NCBI RefSeq assembly: GCF_025685625.1
Contig: NZ_JAGSYI010000004.1
Span: 1 to 64,000 of the forward strand
DNA: 64,000 nucleotides
Direction: 5' to 3'
From: Acidicapsa acidisoli
GTDB lineage: Bacteria > Acidobacteriota > Terriglobia > Terriglobales > Acidobacteriaceae
The position numbers and the translations under genes were made by a program. The notes beneath the pieces are model-generated. The model searched no databases. It was given only the letters and a program-made list of their open reading frames with translations, and was not told where the DNA came from. Positions within the stretch are counted from its first letter, which is position 1, and every line of letters begins with the position of its first letter. Below, in pieces: positions 27,546-36,467 of this stretch.

Positions 27546-28892
27546 CTAAGAGTTGATCTGTGCCACCGGAATCTGCATTGGCACAAAAAAGTTGCTGGCG
27601 AGAACATAGTCGTATAGGTGACCGAGCGGCGCTCCAGGATGAAGCTGCAGAGCAGACACCCATCCGTCCGTATCAGTCCACCGCCAGTCTATGGTTGAGA
27701 GGTTTTGGATCGCTTGTTGGAGATCTCCTGAACGCATCGGATAGGCATATATGCGGACGTTTTGCGCCAGGAGGCGGGACAAAGCTTCAAGCAAGTTGCC
27801 AGCGAGTTGCGTGAAGCGATATTCCCATATGCGGACTAGAAGAGATAGGCCAACAATAAAGCGGACATGTTCCTTGGTATAGCGATTCACAAGAGCGGTC
27901 ATGCTGTAAAGCTCTCGTTCCCGGAACAGCAATACTCCACCGCCACGCCTGTGAAGGGCATCTATACGCTCCAGCAGGTTAGTGATTCCCGGAGGCGAAT
28001 CGATCTCTCGGAGCGGCATTGCCGAGAGGCAGAAGAAGCCGCTAGGCGCGGGATCGTTTTCATCTAACTCTCCGCGGAGTTGCTGAACCCCCGAGGCCAG
28101 CAACTGTTCATGGATTGCCGCATGAGTGGGATCGACGTGCTCGAACGATCCTGGCGCAAGCACAACGGCTCTTTTGTGGAGAACTTCGATAGGAGGTGCA
28201 GGCGGCCCACTTGATGGAAAGTAGACGGCTTCAGCAAGACCAGCGCGCACCAATTGAGCTAGAATCGCGCGCTGGTCCCACCCCTCGAAGGCAACCCCAC
28301 GTACTTCCGCATAATCAATTTCAATACGTTTCTCGATTCCTTGAGCAACGTTCTCGAAGAAAGATTCTTTCATCTCCAATTGATAGAAAACACTGTAGAT
28401 CAGGTTCACGCCCAGGATGCCAATAGCCTCTTGCTCAAGGGCGTTGGAAGGATCTCGCAGGTTGATATGAAGAACTATGTCGTTCGGTTGGCCGCCGGGT
28501 TGCAGCTGGAACCGTAGGCCGACCCAGCCGTGAGGCTCATTTGTTCCGGCGTAGTTGCGGGCAGAAATGGTATCAACGAAGGCAAAGAAGCGAGTATTCG
28601 ATCCATGACTTTTGTTCAATTGGTTGATGAGCTGCTCCCATTCGCTATCCAGCATGGCTTCGAGGCGTTCTCTGGAAACGTAACGCGCACCAGAACCGTA
28701 CAAATCGTCGCTGACCTCCTTGTCATACGCGGAGATCGATTTGGCAACTGTCCCGGAGGCTCCTCCAACTACCAGGAACCATCGCACCACTTCCTGGCCA
28801 GCGCCAATTTCGGCGAAGGAGCCGTAGCTGGTCGGATCGAGATTGATGCGGAGCGCCTTCTGATGAGTGTTGAGCTTTTCGTTGGATGCCAT
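27546..28892 (-). CDS. Conserved cytosolic protein of unknown function (about 450 aa family)
   Basis: A 448-residue soluble protein starting MASNEKLNTHQKALRINLDP, then SYGSFAEIGAGQEVVRWFLV. That opening (GTFAEIGAGQEV) is typical of a widely distributed family with inconsistent database names such as TonB receptor or nucleotidyltransferase, neither of which is supported by the sequence. There is no signal peptide, no membrane helix and no recognisable nucleotide motif. The start has AGGAGAC upstream. It lies in an operon with the 2-hydroxyacid dehydrogenase downstream, so a metabolic link is possible but unproven. Confidence 0.8.
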   Translation of the reverse strand: MASNEKLNTHQKALRINLDPTSYGSFAEIGAGQEVVRWFLVVGGASGTVAKSISAYDKEVSDDLYGSGARYVSRERLEAMLDSEWEQLINQLNKSHGSNTRFFAFVDTISARNYAGTNEPHGWVGLRFQLQPGGQPNDIVLHINLRDPSNALEQEAIGILGVNLIYSVFYQLEMKESFFENVAQGIEKRIEIDYAEVRGVAFEGWDQRAILAQLVRAGLAEAVYFPSSGPPAPPIEVLHKRAVVLAPGSFEHVDPTHAAIHEQLLASGVQQLRGELDENDPAPSGFFCLSAMPLREIDSPPGITNLLERIDALHRRGGGVLLFRERELYSMTALVNRYTKEHVRFIVGLSLLVRIWEYRFTQLAGNLLEALSRLLAQNVRIYAYPMRSGDLQQAIQNLSTIDWRWTDTDGWVSALQLHPGAPLGHLYDYVLASNFFVPMQIPVAQINS

Positions 28893-29048
28893 AGTACGTC
28901 TCCTCAGTGCTACAGATTTTGAGCCTCCATGCTTCGAGGCTTTGCAATAAAGTCCTTAAGTGCCAAGCAGCAGTTCCGTTACTTCCGCACTGTTTCCAGC
29001 TACCGCCAGGAACCTTAGTTTCATCGTGACCTCTATCAGTGGCATCGT

Positions 29049-29309
29049 TCATCCAATACGCTTCTTTCTCTCGCTGAGGCTCCGATGGATAGCTTCGCAC
29101 TGCGAAGCATCGAAGTTTCGAGAAGGACGCAGAGTGCCAAGAAAATGTACGATCGCGGGTTTCATCGGTCGTCGTCTAACACTCTTCCAGGGAATACAGC
29201 GTAAGAGCCACTTGCAGAGTAGGGTGACGGATAAGAAGGTGAATAGTAAGATCACCGCTTTGATTAGGCAGAAAACGTACCAAAGAAGTTCCACATTCTC
29301 GCTTCCCAT
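29049..29309 (-). CDS. Small single-helix membrane protein, paralogue of 2131-2370
   Basis: An 86-residue protein with an AGGAGGAAT ribosome site before ATG 29309. It begins MGSENVELLWYVFCLIKAVI, with one hydrophobic helix at residues 8-31, then LCKWLLRCIPWKSVRRRP. The order and spacing match the copy at 2131-2370: charged start, helix, R-C-I-P step, basic tail, TLRPSR. The tail is slightly longer here and very basic (SERKKRIG). No family is recognised. An open frame antisense to it (28960-29349) reflects base conservation, not a second gene. Confidence 0.6.
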   Translation of the reverse strand: MGSENVELLWYVFCLIKAVILLFTFLSVTLLCKWLLRCIPWKSVRRRPMKPAIVHFLGTLRPSRNFDASQCEAIHRSLSERKKRIG

Positions 29310-29400
29310 ATTCCTCCTAGACGAAAACTTATTGAGCTGTCATTTCTAAATGGTGGTTGCGGTATTTAAGCTCTTGCTTGTCGGTGTCATCATGCTTTCT

Positions 29401-29907
29401 TCACTTCGGCTGACCAGCGTTGGGCTTCTTGCGCATATAAACAAGTGCACCGCCCTGCTCAAAACGAACCTCGTCCATCAAAGTCTTCATGAGATAAATC
29501 CCGCGCCCATGCTTTGCGAGCAGGTTCTCTGGAGCTGTCGGATCCGGTACTGCGTCGCTGTCAAACCCTTGTCCCTCGTCCTGAACCGTGATCGAATCCT
29601 CTCCACCTGTAGTGCAACGGCACACGACGTAAACGCGCTTGTCAGGGTCCTCTTGGTTGCCATGCACTATGGCATTTGCTAGCGCCTCATGCAGCGCTAT
29701 CCCAATGTCCAGGCGGTCGAAGTAGCCAATCTCACTCCCCACCAGGCTTCGAGCCTTTGCAATGAAGTGAATGAGCCGTTCTACGAACGGCGAGATAGGC
29801 TGGATTTGACTCGGGAAAGACTGACGCAACTCAACAAAGAAAACGCCATGAGATATGCAAGGTACGAGACAGAGTGTGTGTGGTTGAGACATGTCTTCCA
29901 ACTCCAT
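29401..29907 (-). CDS. RsbW-type anti-sigma / serine kinase, HATPase_c_2 domain
   Basis: A 168-residue cytosolic GHKL ATPase. The N-box is ALHEALANAIVHGNQEDPDK, the G1 box DEGQGFDSD, and the G2 box GRGIYLMKTLMDEVRFEQGG. This set is typical of anti-sigma factor serine kinases (RsbW/SpoIIAB-like), which bind sigma or STAS antagonists. No STAS protein or cognate sigma factor is adjacent, though an RsbRD-type domain protein is encoded at 42919. ATG 29892 is an alternative start. Length and motifs are complete, so the domain call is strong; the partner is unknown. Confidence 0.85.
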   Translation of the reverse strand: MELEDMSQPHTLCLVPCISHGVFFVELRQSFPSQIQPISPFVERLIHFIAKARSLVGSEIGYFDRLDIGIALHEALANAIVHGNQEDPDKRVYVVCRCTTGGEDSITVQDEGQGFDSDAVPDPTAPENLLAKHGRGIYLMKTLMDEVRFEQGGALVYMRKKPNAGQPK

Positions 29908-30135
29908 TTGAGATTTGCAGACTTTGCTAGACCGTCACGCCATGCATATGCTTGATCTGCATTGTGCTGAGGTACGCGCTCGTGCGCGGCACCGACGATC
30001 CAGAGGGAGTCTAACGATCCACATGGTTCAAAGCGCCTCTCGGCAACCGCCTCCCCGCAAACATGCCGGAGAAAACGTCACTGCTATATGGATTCCTGAA
30101 GGGAGGAGAGGACCCGCACTTTGTTCCGAACACAC

Positions 30136-30154
30136 ATATCTGCAAAACAGATAG
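30136..30154. promoter_or_regulatory. Copy of the LysR palindrome upstream of the LysR relic
   Basis: ATATCT, seven bases (GCAAAAC), AGATAG; next to it lies GTTCCGAACA, as in the spacer before LysR 15088. It ends 24 bases before the ATG of the relic at 30179, the same distance as at the intact gene. The pair of conserved words indicates a shared autoregulated promoter inherited by duplication. Confidence 0.55.
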
Positions 30155-30178
30155 GAATATTGGAATAGCATTTTATTT

Positions 30179-30442
30179 ATGGAGCTCAGACATCTGCACT
30201 ATTTCAAAGCCGTCGCAGAGAACGGAAGGTTTGCGCGAACAGTGCGGGCTCGAGAACTCGCTGGACAACCCAAAAACCTTCTTTCCGAGCAATGCCGATT
30301 TACCGAATTGGTGAAACAGCGTCGCGGCCGTATCAACCAGGTTGTGGGCAAAAGGCGAGATCGCTTCTTTTGCTGCGTCCCGCATGTCAATCGGCTGGCA
30401 TTAGGTTTTTCAACGACCTACAAGACCGCGGGGACTGCCTAA
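30179..30442 (+). pseudogene. LysR regulator with large internal deletion
   Basis: The start reads MELRHLHYFKAVAENGRFAR, almost the same as the intact regulator at 15088. Then it jumps to RARELAGQPKNLLSEQCRFT, which matches a segment in the middle of LysR effector domains (R-E-L-x-x-x-P-F-I-L). The rest of the helix-turn-helix and the first half of the effector domain are deleted, and the frame ends by 30442 in unrelated sequence. Upstream promoter elements are still conserved. Confidence 0.7.
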
Positions 30443-31283
30443 ACACGCGGAAAACAGGCAAGACAGCAGAATTTATGGGTTGGGTTGTGGGTCGGCGAAT
30501 CGTATGCTTCGCGAGAGTCGCTGACCAAGCGCGTTGATAAATACCGATCCCCTGCTCTTGCTACGAAACCATCCTCGATGAGGGCTTTAGCCTGTACGCG
30601 ACAAATGAAAACTGACTGTCAGCCCGATTTCGCCATGAGCTTTCCTGTGGGCTTTTCGGTGGCTGATCCCGAAAGCACTCGCAAACTGCTACCCCCACAG
30701 TGCGTTGCGAAATTCGGTGGCCTATGCGACCGAGAGTAAACGGCTTCGTCTTATAGATTAAGTGGCGTACTTCAGGTGGATAGCTTGGGGATAATTGAGA
30801 AGAAAACTTGTGGCCTTCCGTGCCTTGGACCGGGTGGTTTTTCTTCTGGAGGTCGGTTTCGTGTCAAGTATCTGTATTCTGAACGCTGCTCTGGCAAATG
30901 CAAACGGTCTCCAAGTGGCGAATGGGTGACTGCTCTGCGCCGCACAGTATTGTAGTGAAGGTCGTGCAGCGCATCCTCGCTGAAGACCACGGCAAACCGG
31001 ATTCAGAGGTGCTGAAACTCTATATTGCCGCATTGAACGCGACAGAGATCAGCCTCGTTGAGCGAACTCTCAATTGACGCGCCTTCCCGGATCACCGTCA
31101 GTCAGGCTCTCGCCCTGATCGGGCCCTATAAGAAGTTGCAACAATTATGACGCCAACGTGTCATTCCACTCATGGCGCGGCGCAGAACTCATCGTCTGCG
31201 ATATTCAAAGTCGAGACTGTCACCGGCGCATTGAGGGCTATCGGCCTCGATATGGCGAGGAAGCGAGCAGAATTCCGGTTCAG
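30443..31283. other. Gene-poor stretch
   Basis: About 840 bases between the LysR relic and the terminator at 31284. Open frames are short and without family resemblance. One plus-strand ORF (30922-31077) is listed separately because its composition is protein-like. No promoter, repeat or RNA structure was recognised besides the terminator at the end. Confidence 0.4.
30922..31077 (+). CDS. Possible 51-aa protein, unknown
   Basis: The frame from ATG 30922 reads HSIVVKVVQRILAEDHGKPD and SEVLKLYIAALNATEISLVE, a helical and protein-like composition. There is no clear ribosome site and no family is recognised. It could be a fragment of a larger decayed gene, which suits the surrounding region. Confidence 0.25.
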   Translation: MGDCSAPHSIVVKVVQRILAEDHGKPDSEVLKLYIAALNATEISLVERTLN

Positions 31284-31321
31284 AAACAGAGCGGCTCGGA
31301 TTCCGGAGAGCCGCTCTGTTT
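31284..31321. terminator. Strong intrinsic terminator downstream of the BACON-repeat gene
   Basis: A perfect 14-base inverted repeat (AAACAGAGCGGCTC and its complement) around a ten-base loop GGATTCCGGA. It ends in a short T run on both strands. It lies 24 bases past the stop of the minus-strand gene 31345-35562 and should end its transcript; it may act in both directions. Confidence 0.8.
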
Positions 31322-31344
31322 CATGGGACAGCGAGTGCTGTTAG

Positions 31345-34300
31345 TTATTGGACCGTGACGACGACGGTGCGAACCGCTGACGGGATGTAGTTGGGTGCGA
31401 CAGCAATGAATTTGAGCGTCGCGCTGGTGGAAAAGACGATGGGCCCGGTGTACTTGGTGGAAGCCGTGGTGGGCGTAGTGCCGTTGGTGGTGTAATACAC
31501 AGTCGCTCCCGTGGTAGCGTCGGCAATCGCGATTGTCTGCGTAGAAATCGGCGTAGCCGCGGGCGGTGTGGTAATTGTGTAGACCGCGGTCGCTACCGCG
31601 GATTGAGGATAGCCAGGCGCGATCGCGAATGCCTTGAGAGTCGTGCCCGTCGTGGTCACAGCGATCGGCGCGCTGTAGACCTTCGAGGCAGTCGTGGGCG
31701 TCGTGCCGTCTGTCGTGTAGTAGATGGCCGCGTCGCGGGTTGCATCCGCGATCGTCACAGTTTGCGTGGCGGTATAAGTGCCTCCTGGCGGGGTAAAGGT
31801 CGGCAGCGCCGTGGCCGAAGAACTGGTTATGGTCAAGGTGACGGGGACGACCATGCCCTGATCGCCTGCGCTTGAGGTGAAGATCACCTCTCCCACGTAG
31901 GAGCCGGGAGCCAGGGTCGTTGCGGGAGCGACGGCGATCTGAACCGATTCAGGGGTAGGAATGCCGTATCCATAAGCACTGGGATTGATGGTGAGCCATT
32001 TACCGCCGTTCGCGCTCGCTCCCAGGCCGTAGAAGTTAAAATTGGTTGCGGTGCTGGCGACATTCAGTAGCTGGTACGTCGGGTTCGCGCCGTCGTATGG
32101 CTTGCTGAAGGTAAGCGGAGCCAGCGGTTTGAAGACGTTGGCGCCCACCACGACCTGCACCGGAATGGTTTCACGGATGCCTCCAGTCTTAAGCAAAATC
32201 TGGCCGTTGAAGATGCCAGCAACCAGCCCCTTCCCGGGCAGGTTCGCCGAGTTGATGGATACGGACAGGCTCGAAGGCGCGGTCCCGCTGGCAGCCACTA
32301 GATTCAACCATGCGCCGCCATCCGAGGTGATCGCGCTTGCCGACCAGTCCAGAGTGCCCGTTCCAGCATTGCGAATTGGAATGCTCTGGGCTGCCGGATT
32401 CGCTCCGCCTATGGTCTGGAAGAAGCTGACGCCGCCAGGCATGTCGTCAAAGTAAGTCGTGGTTGGTGAATTGACGGTGAGCGTCACCGGAATGACCATC
32501 GACGGACTGCCCACAGCGGCAGTCGCGATGATCTCCGCCGTATAAGTTCCGGCAGCCAGAGTCACGGCAGGATTCAGCGTAACAATCAGGTTCTGCGGCG
32601 TGGAGAGGCCATAGCCATAGGCGCTGGGATTAATAGTTAGCCAGTTGCCACCCGTGGAGTTGGCTACGGACGCAATGAAGGTAAAGGCTGCACCGGTGCT
32701 GGTGATGTTGATGAGTTTAGGCAACGGGCTGGCTCCGCCGTAGGTCATGTTGAAGTCAAGTGCGTTGACCTGCCGGAAGACCGAGGCTCCTACAACCATG
32801 CTGACCGGAATAGTGACGCGATCCGTTGTGGTTTCAAGAATAACCTGGCCCGTGAAGGTGCCGGCGGTCAGTCCTCCTCCGGGAAGTTTGGAAGGAATGA
32901 CGCTGACCTGAGGAACGTTGGGAGCGGTACCGCTGGCCAGGGAAGTGGTTAGCCATGCGCCTCCGTCCGATGTGCTGATCGATGTCGTAAAGGTGAGCGT
33001 GCCGGCGCCGGCGTTTCGAATCCGAAGAGGCTGTGCTGGCGGGGCAGTCCCACCGGTAAGCATGGAGAAGCTCAACGCACCGGGAAGCGAGTCGAAGTAA
33101 GTCCCGGTCTTCGCAGCGATCGTCAGCGTAACCGGGACCGTGATGGTCTGGGTGCCGTCTGCCGAGGTGAGAATGATCTCCGAGGCGTAAGTTCCGGCAG
33201 CCAGTGTCACCGCCGGATTAGCACTGACAACAATGGCTTCCGGAGTACTGATACCGTAGCCGTAAGCGCTGGGATTGATAGTCAACCAGTTGCCGCCGGT
33301 GGAGCTGGCTACCGACGCGAGGAAGGTGAAATTCGTTCCCGTGCTGGCCGCGGTGATGACCTGCGGCAGTGGATTGGCTCCTCCATAAGTCATGGTGAAG
33401 TTCAGCGGGTTGATCTGGTTAAAGACATTCGCGCCGACCACCATGCTGACCGGTACGGTGGCGAAACTGCCGTTGAGTTGCAGCAGGATCTGGCCGCTGA
33501 AAGTCCCCGCGACCAGTCCGCCGCCGGGCAGGTTCGCAGGCACTACGCTGACAGTCGGGTTCGAGGGAGCGGCCCCGCTGGTAGCGGAGATTGTCAGCCA
33601 TGCCCCTCCGTCGGAAGTGCTTGCGGCGGCTGTCCAGTCCAGCGTGCCCTCGCCGGCATTGCGGATCGGCAGTACCTGTGGCGGCGGCGGGTTGCCTTTC
33701 GTCAGCATGGTGAAGGACATCTGACCGGGAAGCGCATCGAAGAAGGTCGCGGTAGGCGCCTCAATGGTCAGCGTGACGGGGATGTTGAGCACCTGGGTAC
33801 CATCTTCCGATGTGACCACCACTTCAGACGAATAGGTTCCCTCCGCCAGCGTGACGGCTGGATTGACGCTGACCGTAATCGAGTGGGGTGTGCTGATGCC
33901 ATAGCCGTAAGCGCTTGGATTGATCTGCAGCCAGCTTCCGCCGGTGGAGTTGATGGCCACGGCATTAAAGGTGAAATTCGTTCCGGTACTGGCGATGGTA
34001 ATCACCTGCGGCAACGGGTTCGCGCCCCCAAAAACCTTGCTGAAGTTGAGCGGATTGACCTGTCGAAACGCATTAGCGCCGACCGTGTAACTCACCGGTA
34101 CGGTCACATCGCCGGTGGCATTCTGTAGCAGTACCTGACCCACAAATGTTCCAGCGATAAGTCCGCCGTTGGGCAGATTCTTGGGGTTGACCGTAACGGA
34201 AACATCGGCAGGCGCGGTCCCGCTGGCTTCCGACAGGCTCAGCCAGCTTCCGCCATCGGCCGTGGTTGCCGCGGCAGTCCAGGCCAGCGTTCCTGCGCCC

Positions 34301-35562
34301 GCGTTCCTGATCTGCATCTCCTGCGCGGGAGGCGCGTCTCCAGCCGTCTCCATGGAGTAGTTCAGAGCGCCCGCAACGTCATCAAAGTACGCAGACGTAT
34401 CGGGATTCACCACCATGGTGACAGGAATGCTGAAGCCCTGATGGCCGTCTTCGGAGTTCACAATCACTTCTGCCATATACGTGCCCGCAGCCAGCGTTAC
34501 CGCCGGATTCACGCCCACCGTGATGGCCTGAGGCGTGGTTACGCCGTATCCATAGGCGCTGGGGTTAATAGTCAGCCAGTTGCCGCCAGTGGAGTTCTGC
34601 ACCGACGCGGCAAACGTGAACTGCGTGCCGGTGCTGGCCATAGTGATCGTCTGGGAAAGCGGATTCAACCCCGCATAGGTCTTCACGAAACGCAATGGAT
34701 TGACCTGGCGGAAGATATTGGGACCCACATTCACTGTGATGGGAACTGTAACCGAATCGCCGGTAGTCTTGAGCAGGACCTGCCCGGTAAAGGTACCGGC
34801 GACCAGGCCGGCTCCAGGAAACTTGGCGGGAACCACATTGACCGTAAGATTGGAGGGCGCGGTGCCGCTCGCCGCCGAAAGGCTGAGCCATGCGCCGCCA
34901 TCAGCGGTGCTGGTCGAGGCAGTCCAGGCAAGCGTGCCGGCTCCGGCGTTTCTAACCTGCAATGCCTGACCAGGAGGCGCATCGCCCGCGGTGAGTTCGG
35001 CGAAGGTAACGCCGCCCGCGATCTGGTCGAAATACGCCGCGGTCGCGGCGTGGACCACCAGCGTAACCGGAATGGTCATCGGAGCAATCGTAGTCGTGGT
35101 CGGAGTCACAACAATCTGGCCGGTATAGGTCCCATCTGCCAGCGTAACGGCGGCCTTGGCGCTTACCGTAATCGCATAGGGCGTTGCGACGCCATATCCA
35201 TAGGCGCTTGGCGTGAGTGTCAGCCAGCTCCCGCCGGAGTTGGTTGTCGCCGTCGCGGTGAAGGTGAAGCTCGCCCCCGTGCTATTGACGGTGATCATCT
35301 GCGAAAGAGGATTGTCCTGGCCAAAAGTAGTGCTGAAACTGAGCGCCGGGATCGGCTCGAGCTTTTGCGCCCACATGCGGGAGGGCGCGGCCAGGGCGCA
35401 CACCACTACGCAAAGCAGCAGCCAGGATCGAAGGAGCATGTTTGCAGCCATGAGAAAGCTGAAGCGAGACAAGCGTGCCGAGGCGACGCCGCGGAGCCTA
35501 TCGCCGTAGGAAACGGTGGATCGTGTGCGGTGGCCGGGGGCGAAAATCGAAGGCAATGACAT
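31345..35562 (-). CDS. Giant secreted repeat protein: BACON-like modules plus chitobiase-type C-terminal repeats
   Basis: A 1405-residue exported protein. A hydrophobic signal (LLRSWLLLCVVVCALAAPSR) lies about 40 residues in; start 35562 has AGAGG upstream, while ATG 35451 would give a conventional signal but has no ribosome site. The body is a tandem array: a BACON-like module containing TINPSAYGYG occurs six times, at residues near 120, 334, 548, 762, 978 and 1193. Between copies lies a second module (AYFDDVAGALNYS... IRNAGAGTLAWTA) five times, so the period is about 214 residues. The last 150 residues hold two CHB_HEX_C-type repeats (YYTTDGTTPTTASKVYSAPI). BACON-like modules suggest binding to glycan or mucin-like ligands; no enzyme domain is present. 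Confidence 0.85.
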   Translation of the reverse strand: MSLPSIFAPGHRTRSTVSYGDRLRGVASARLSRFSFLMAANMLLRSWLLLCVVVCALAAPSRMWAQKLEPIPALSFSTTFGQDNPLSQMITVNSTGASFTFTATATTNSGGSWLTLTPSAYGYGVATPYAITVSAKAAVTLADGTYTGQIVVTPTTTTIAPMTIPVTLVVHAATAAYFDQIAGGVTFAELTAGDAPPGQALQVRNAGAGTLAWTASTSTADGGAWLSLSAASGTAPSNLTVNVVPAKFPGAGLVAGTFTGQVLLKTTGDSVTVPITVNVGPNIFRQVNPLRFVKTYAGLNPLSQTITMASTGTQFTFAASVQNSTGGNWLTINPSAYGYGVTTPQAITVGVNPAVTLAAGTYMAEVIVNSEDGHQGFSIPVTMVVNPDTSAYFDDVAGALNYSMETAGDAPPAQEMQIRNAGAGTLAWTAAATTADGGSWLSLSEASGTAPADVSVTVNPKNLPNGGLIAGTFVGQVLLQNATGDVTVPVSYTVGANAFRQVNPLNFSKVFGGANPLPQVITIASTGTNFTFNAVAINSTGGSWLQINPSAYGYGISTPHSITVSVNPAVTLAEGTYSSEVVVTSEDGTQVLNIPVTLTIEAPTATFFDALPGQMSFTMLTKGNPPPPQVLPIRNAGEGTLDWTAAASTSDGGAWLTISATSGAAPSNPTVSVVPANLPGGGLVAGTFSGQILLQLNGSFATVPVSMVVGANVFNQINPLNFTMTYGGANPLPQVITAASTGTNFTFLASVASSTGGNWLTINPSAYGYGISTPEAIVVSANPAVTLAAGTYASEIILTSADGTQTITVPVTLTIAAKTGTYFDSLPGALSFSMLTGGTAPPAQPLRIRNAGAGTLTFTTSISTSDGGAWLTTSLASGTAPNVPQVSVIPSKLPGGGLTAGTFTGQVILETTTDRVTIPVSMVVGASVFRQVNALDFNMTYGGASPLPKLINITSTGAAFTFIASVANSTGGNWLTINPSAYGYGLSTPQNLIVTLNPAVTLAAGTYTAEIIATAAVGSPSMVIPVTLTVNSPTTTYFDDMPGGVSFFQTIGGANPAAQSIPIRNAGTGTLDWSASAITSDGGAWLNLVAASGTAPSSLSVSINSANLPGKGLVAGIFNGQILLKTGGIRETIPVQVVVGANVFKPLAPLTFSKPYDGANPTYQLLNVASTATNFNFYGLGASANGGKWLTINPSAYGYGIPTPESVQIAVAPATTLAPGSYVGEVIFTSSAGDQGMVVPVTLTITSSSATALPTFTPPGGTYTATQTVTIADATRDAAIYYTTDGTTPTTASKVYSAPIAVTTTGTTLKAFAIAPGYPQSAVATAVYTITTPPAATPISTQTIAIADATTGATVYYTTNGTTPTTASTKYTGPIVFSTSATLKFIAVAPNYIPSAVRTVVVTVQ
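31960..35300 (-). repeat. Tandem coding repeat, about 640 bases, roughly five and a half copies
   Basis: The coding array within the giant secreted protein. The word encoding SAYGYG recurs at about 35205, 34562, 33920, 33278, 32630 and 31985, giving a period near 642 bases. Copies differ at third positions and at some residues, so the array is not a recent expansion. Long direct repeats like this often collapse in short-read assemblies. Confidence 0.8.
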
Positions 35563-35880
35563 GACAGTGTGTTCCTCTCTGCGGAAGTGTCTTGAGGTGA
35601 ACGACAGAAATGCGACTGGCTCCTTCGCGCAAAGCGGAGGAAACGAGAGATTCTGCTCCGATTGCTACCTGGTGCTTCTCAGGGGGATGAGAAGCGGATA
35701 TGGTCGTACTTACCCAGGTCATTCAAAAGGCGTAGTCGATTGGGTGCAGCTCTGGTTTCCTTCGCGCAACTTGAAAACGCAGGAATGGAAGGAATCCTTC
35801 AACTGTTAATTGCGTAGCGGGATCGCCAAAACTATCATGGGGAGCGCGGATTTCTCGGATTTGTGAGCGGAGGGCTCAAA

Positions 35881-36450
35881 ATGATCGCGGCAGAGGGCAG
35901 GGATTCCTTCGACGAACAGTTCAGTCTGGTGTACGAGGAACTGCGCCGGCTCGCGGCGGGTGTGCTGCGAGGCGAACAAAACGGCAAGGTCACGCCGACC
36001 ACACTCGTCCACGAAGCCTGGTTGAAACTGGCTCACTCGCCGGAGATCGCCGAGACATCGCCGTTGCATTTTCGGCGAATCGCAGCAAGAGCGATGCGCC
36101 AGGTGCTCGTCGACGCGGCAAGGCGAAGGAACGCGGCGCGGCGAGGCAGTGGCGAGATGCTGGTGACCTTTGATGAATTCGTGCCCGGCATGAACACCCT
36201 TTCCGAGCCCAGGGACATTCTGGCTCTGGATAGCGCGCTTGACAGTCTGAGCCGAATCTCGGAGCGACAGGCGAAGCTGGTGGAGGGGCGCTTCTTCGGC
36301 GGACTGGACGTCAGCGAATTGGCCGTGCTTCTTGAGGTTTCCGAGGCCACCGTGGCGCGGGAATGGCGTTCCGCGCGGGCTTGGCTGGCAGTCGAAATAC
36401 GGCGTTCGCTCGGCGGAGAATCCGGAATGGCCGAAGTGGAAACACATTGA
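35881..36450 (+). CDS. ECF sigma factor, TIGR02999-type
   Basis: A 189-residue sigma factor. Region 2 reads VYEELRRLAAGVLRGEQNGK, then TPTTLVHEAWLKLAHSPEIA, which is typical of the TIGR02999 (Sig-70_X6) group found mainly in Acidobacteria and Planctomycetes. Region 4 reads RQAKLVEGRFFGGLDVSELA then VLLEVSEATVAREWRSARAW. ATG 35881 is preferred over GTG 35863 because of GAGGG six bases upstream. It is followed after 17 bases by the Ser/Thr kinase gene, a standard pairing in which the kinase is thought to act on the sigma factor. It is divergent from the giant repeat protein. Confidence 0.93.
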   Translation: MIAAEGRDSFDEQFSLVYEELRRLAAGVLRGEQNGKVTPTTLVHEAWLKLAHSPEIAETSPLHFRRIAARAMRQVLVDAARRRNAARRGSGEMLVTFDEFVPGMNTLSEPRDILALDSALDSLSRISERQAKLVEGRFFGGLDVSELAVLLEVSEATVAREWRSARAWLAVEIRRSLGGESGMAEVETH

Positions 36451-36467
36451 ACTGAAAGCAGGCCCGC

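Noticed and set aside
28960-29349. 129-residue plus-strand frame similar to a minus-strand frame near 1914-2351
   Set aside because: The similarity is antisense to the two conserved mini membrane proteins, whose strands have the ribosome sites.
34441-35559. 372-residue plus-strand open frame
   Set aside because: Antisense to the repetitive giant secreted gene; its regular repeats only mirror the sense repeats.
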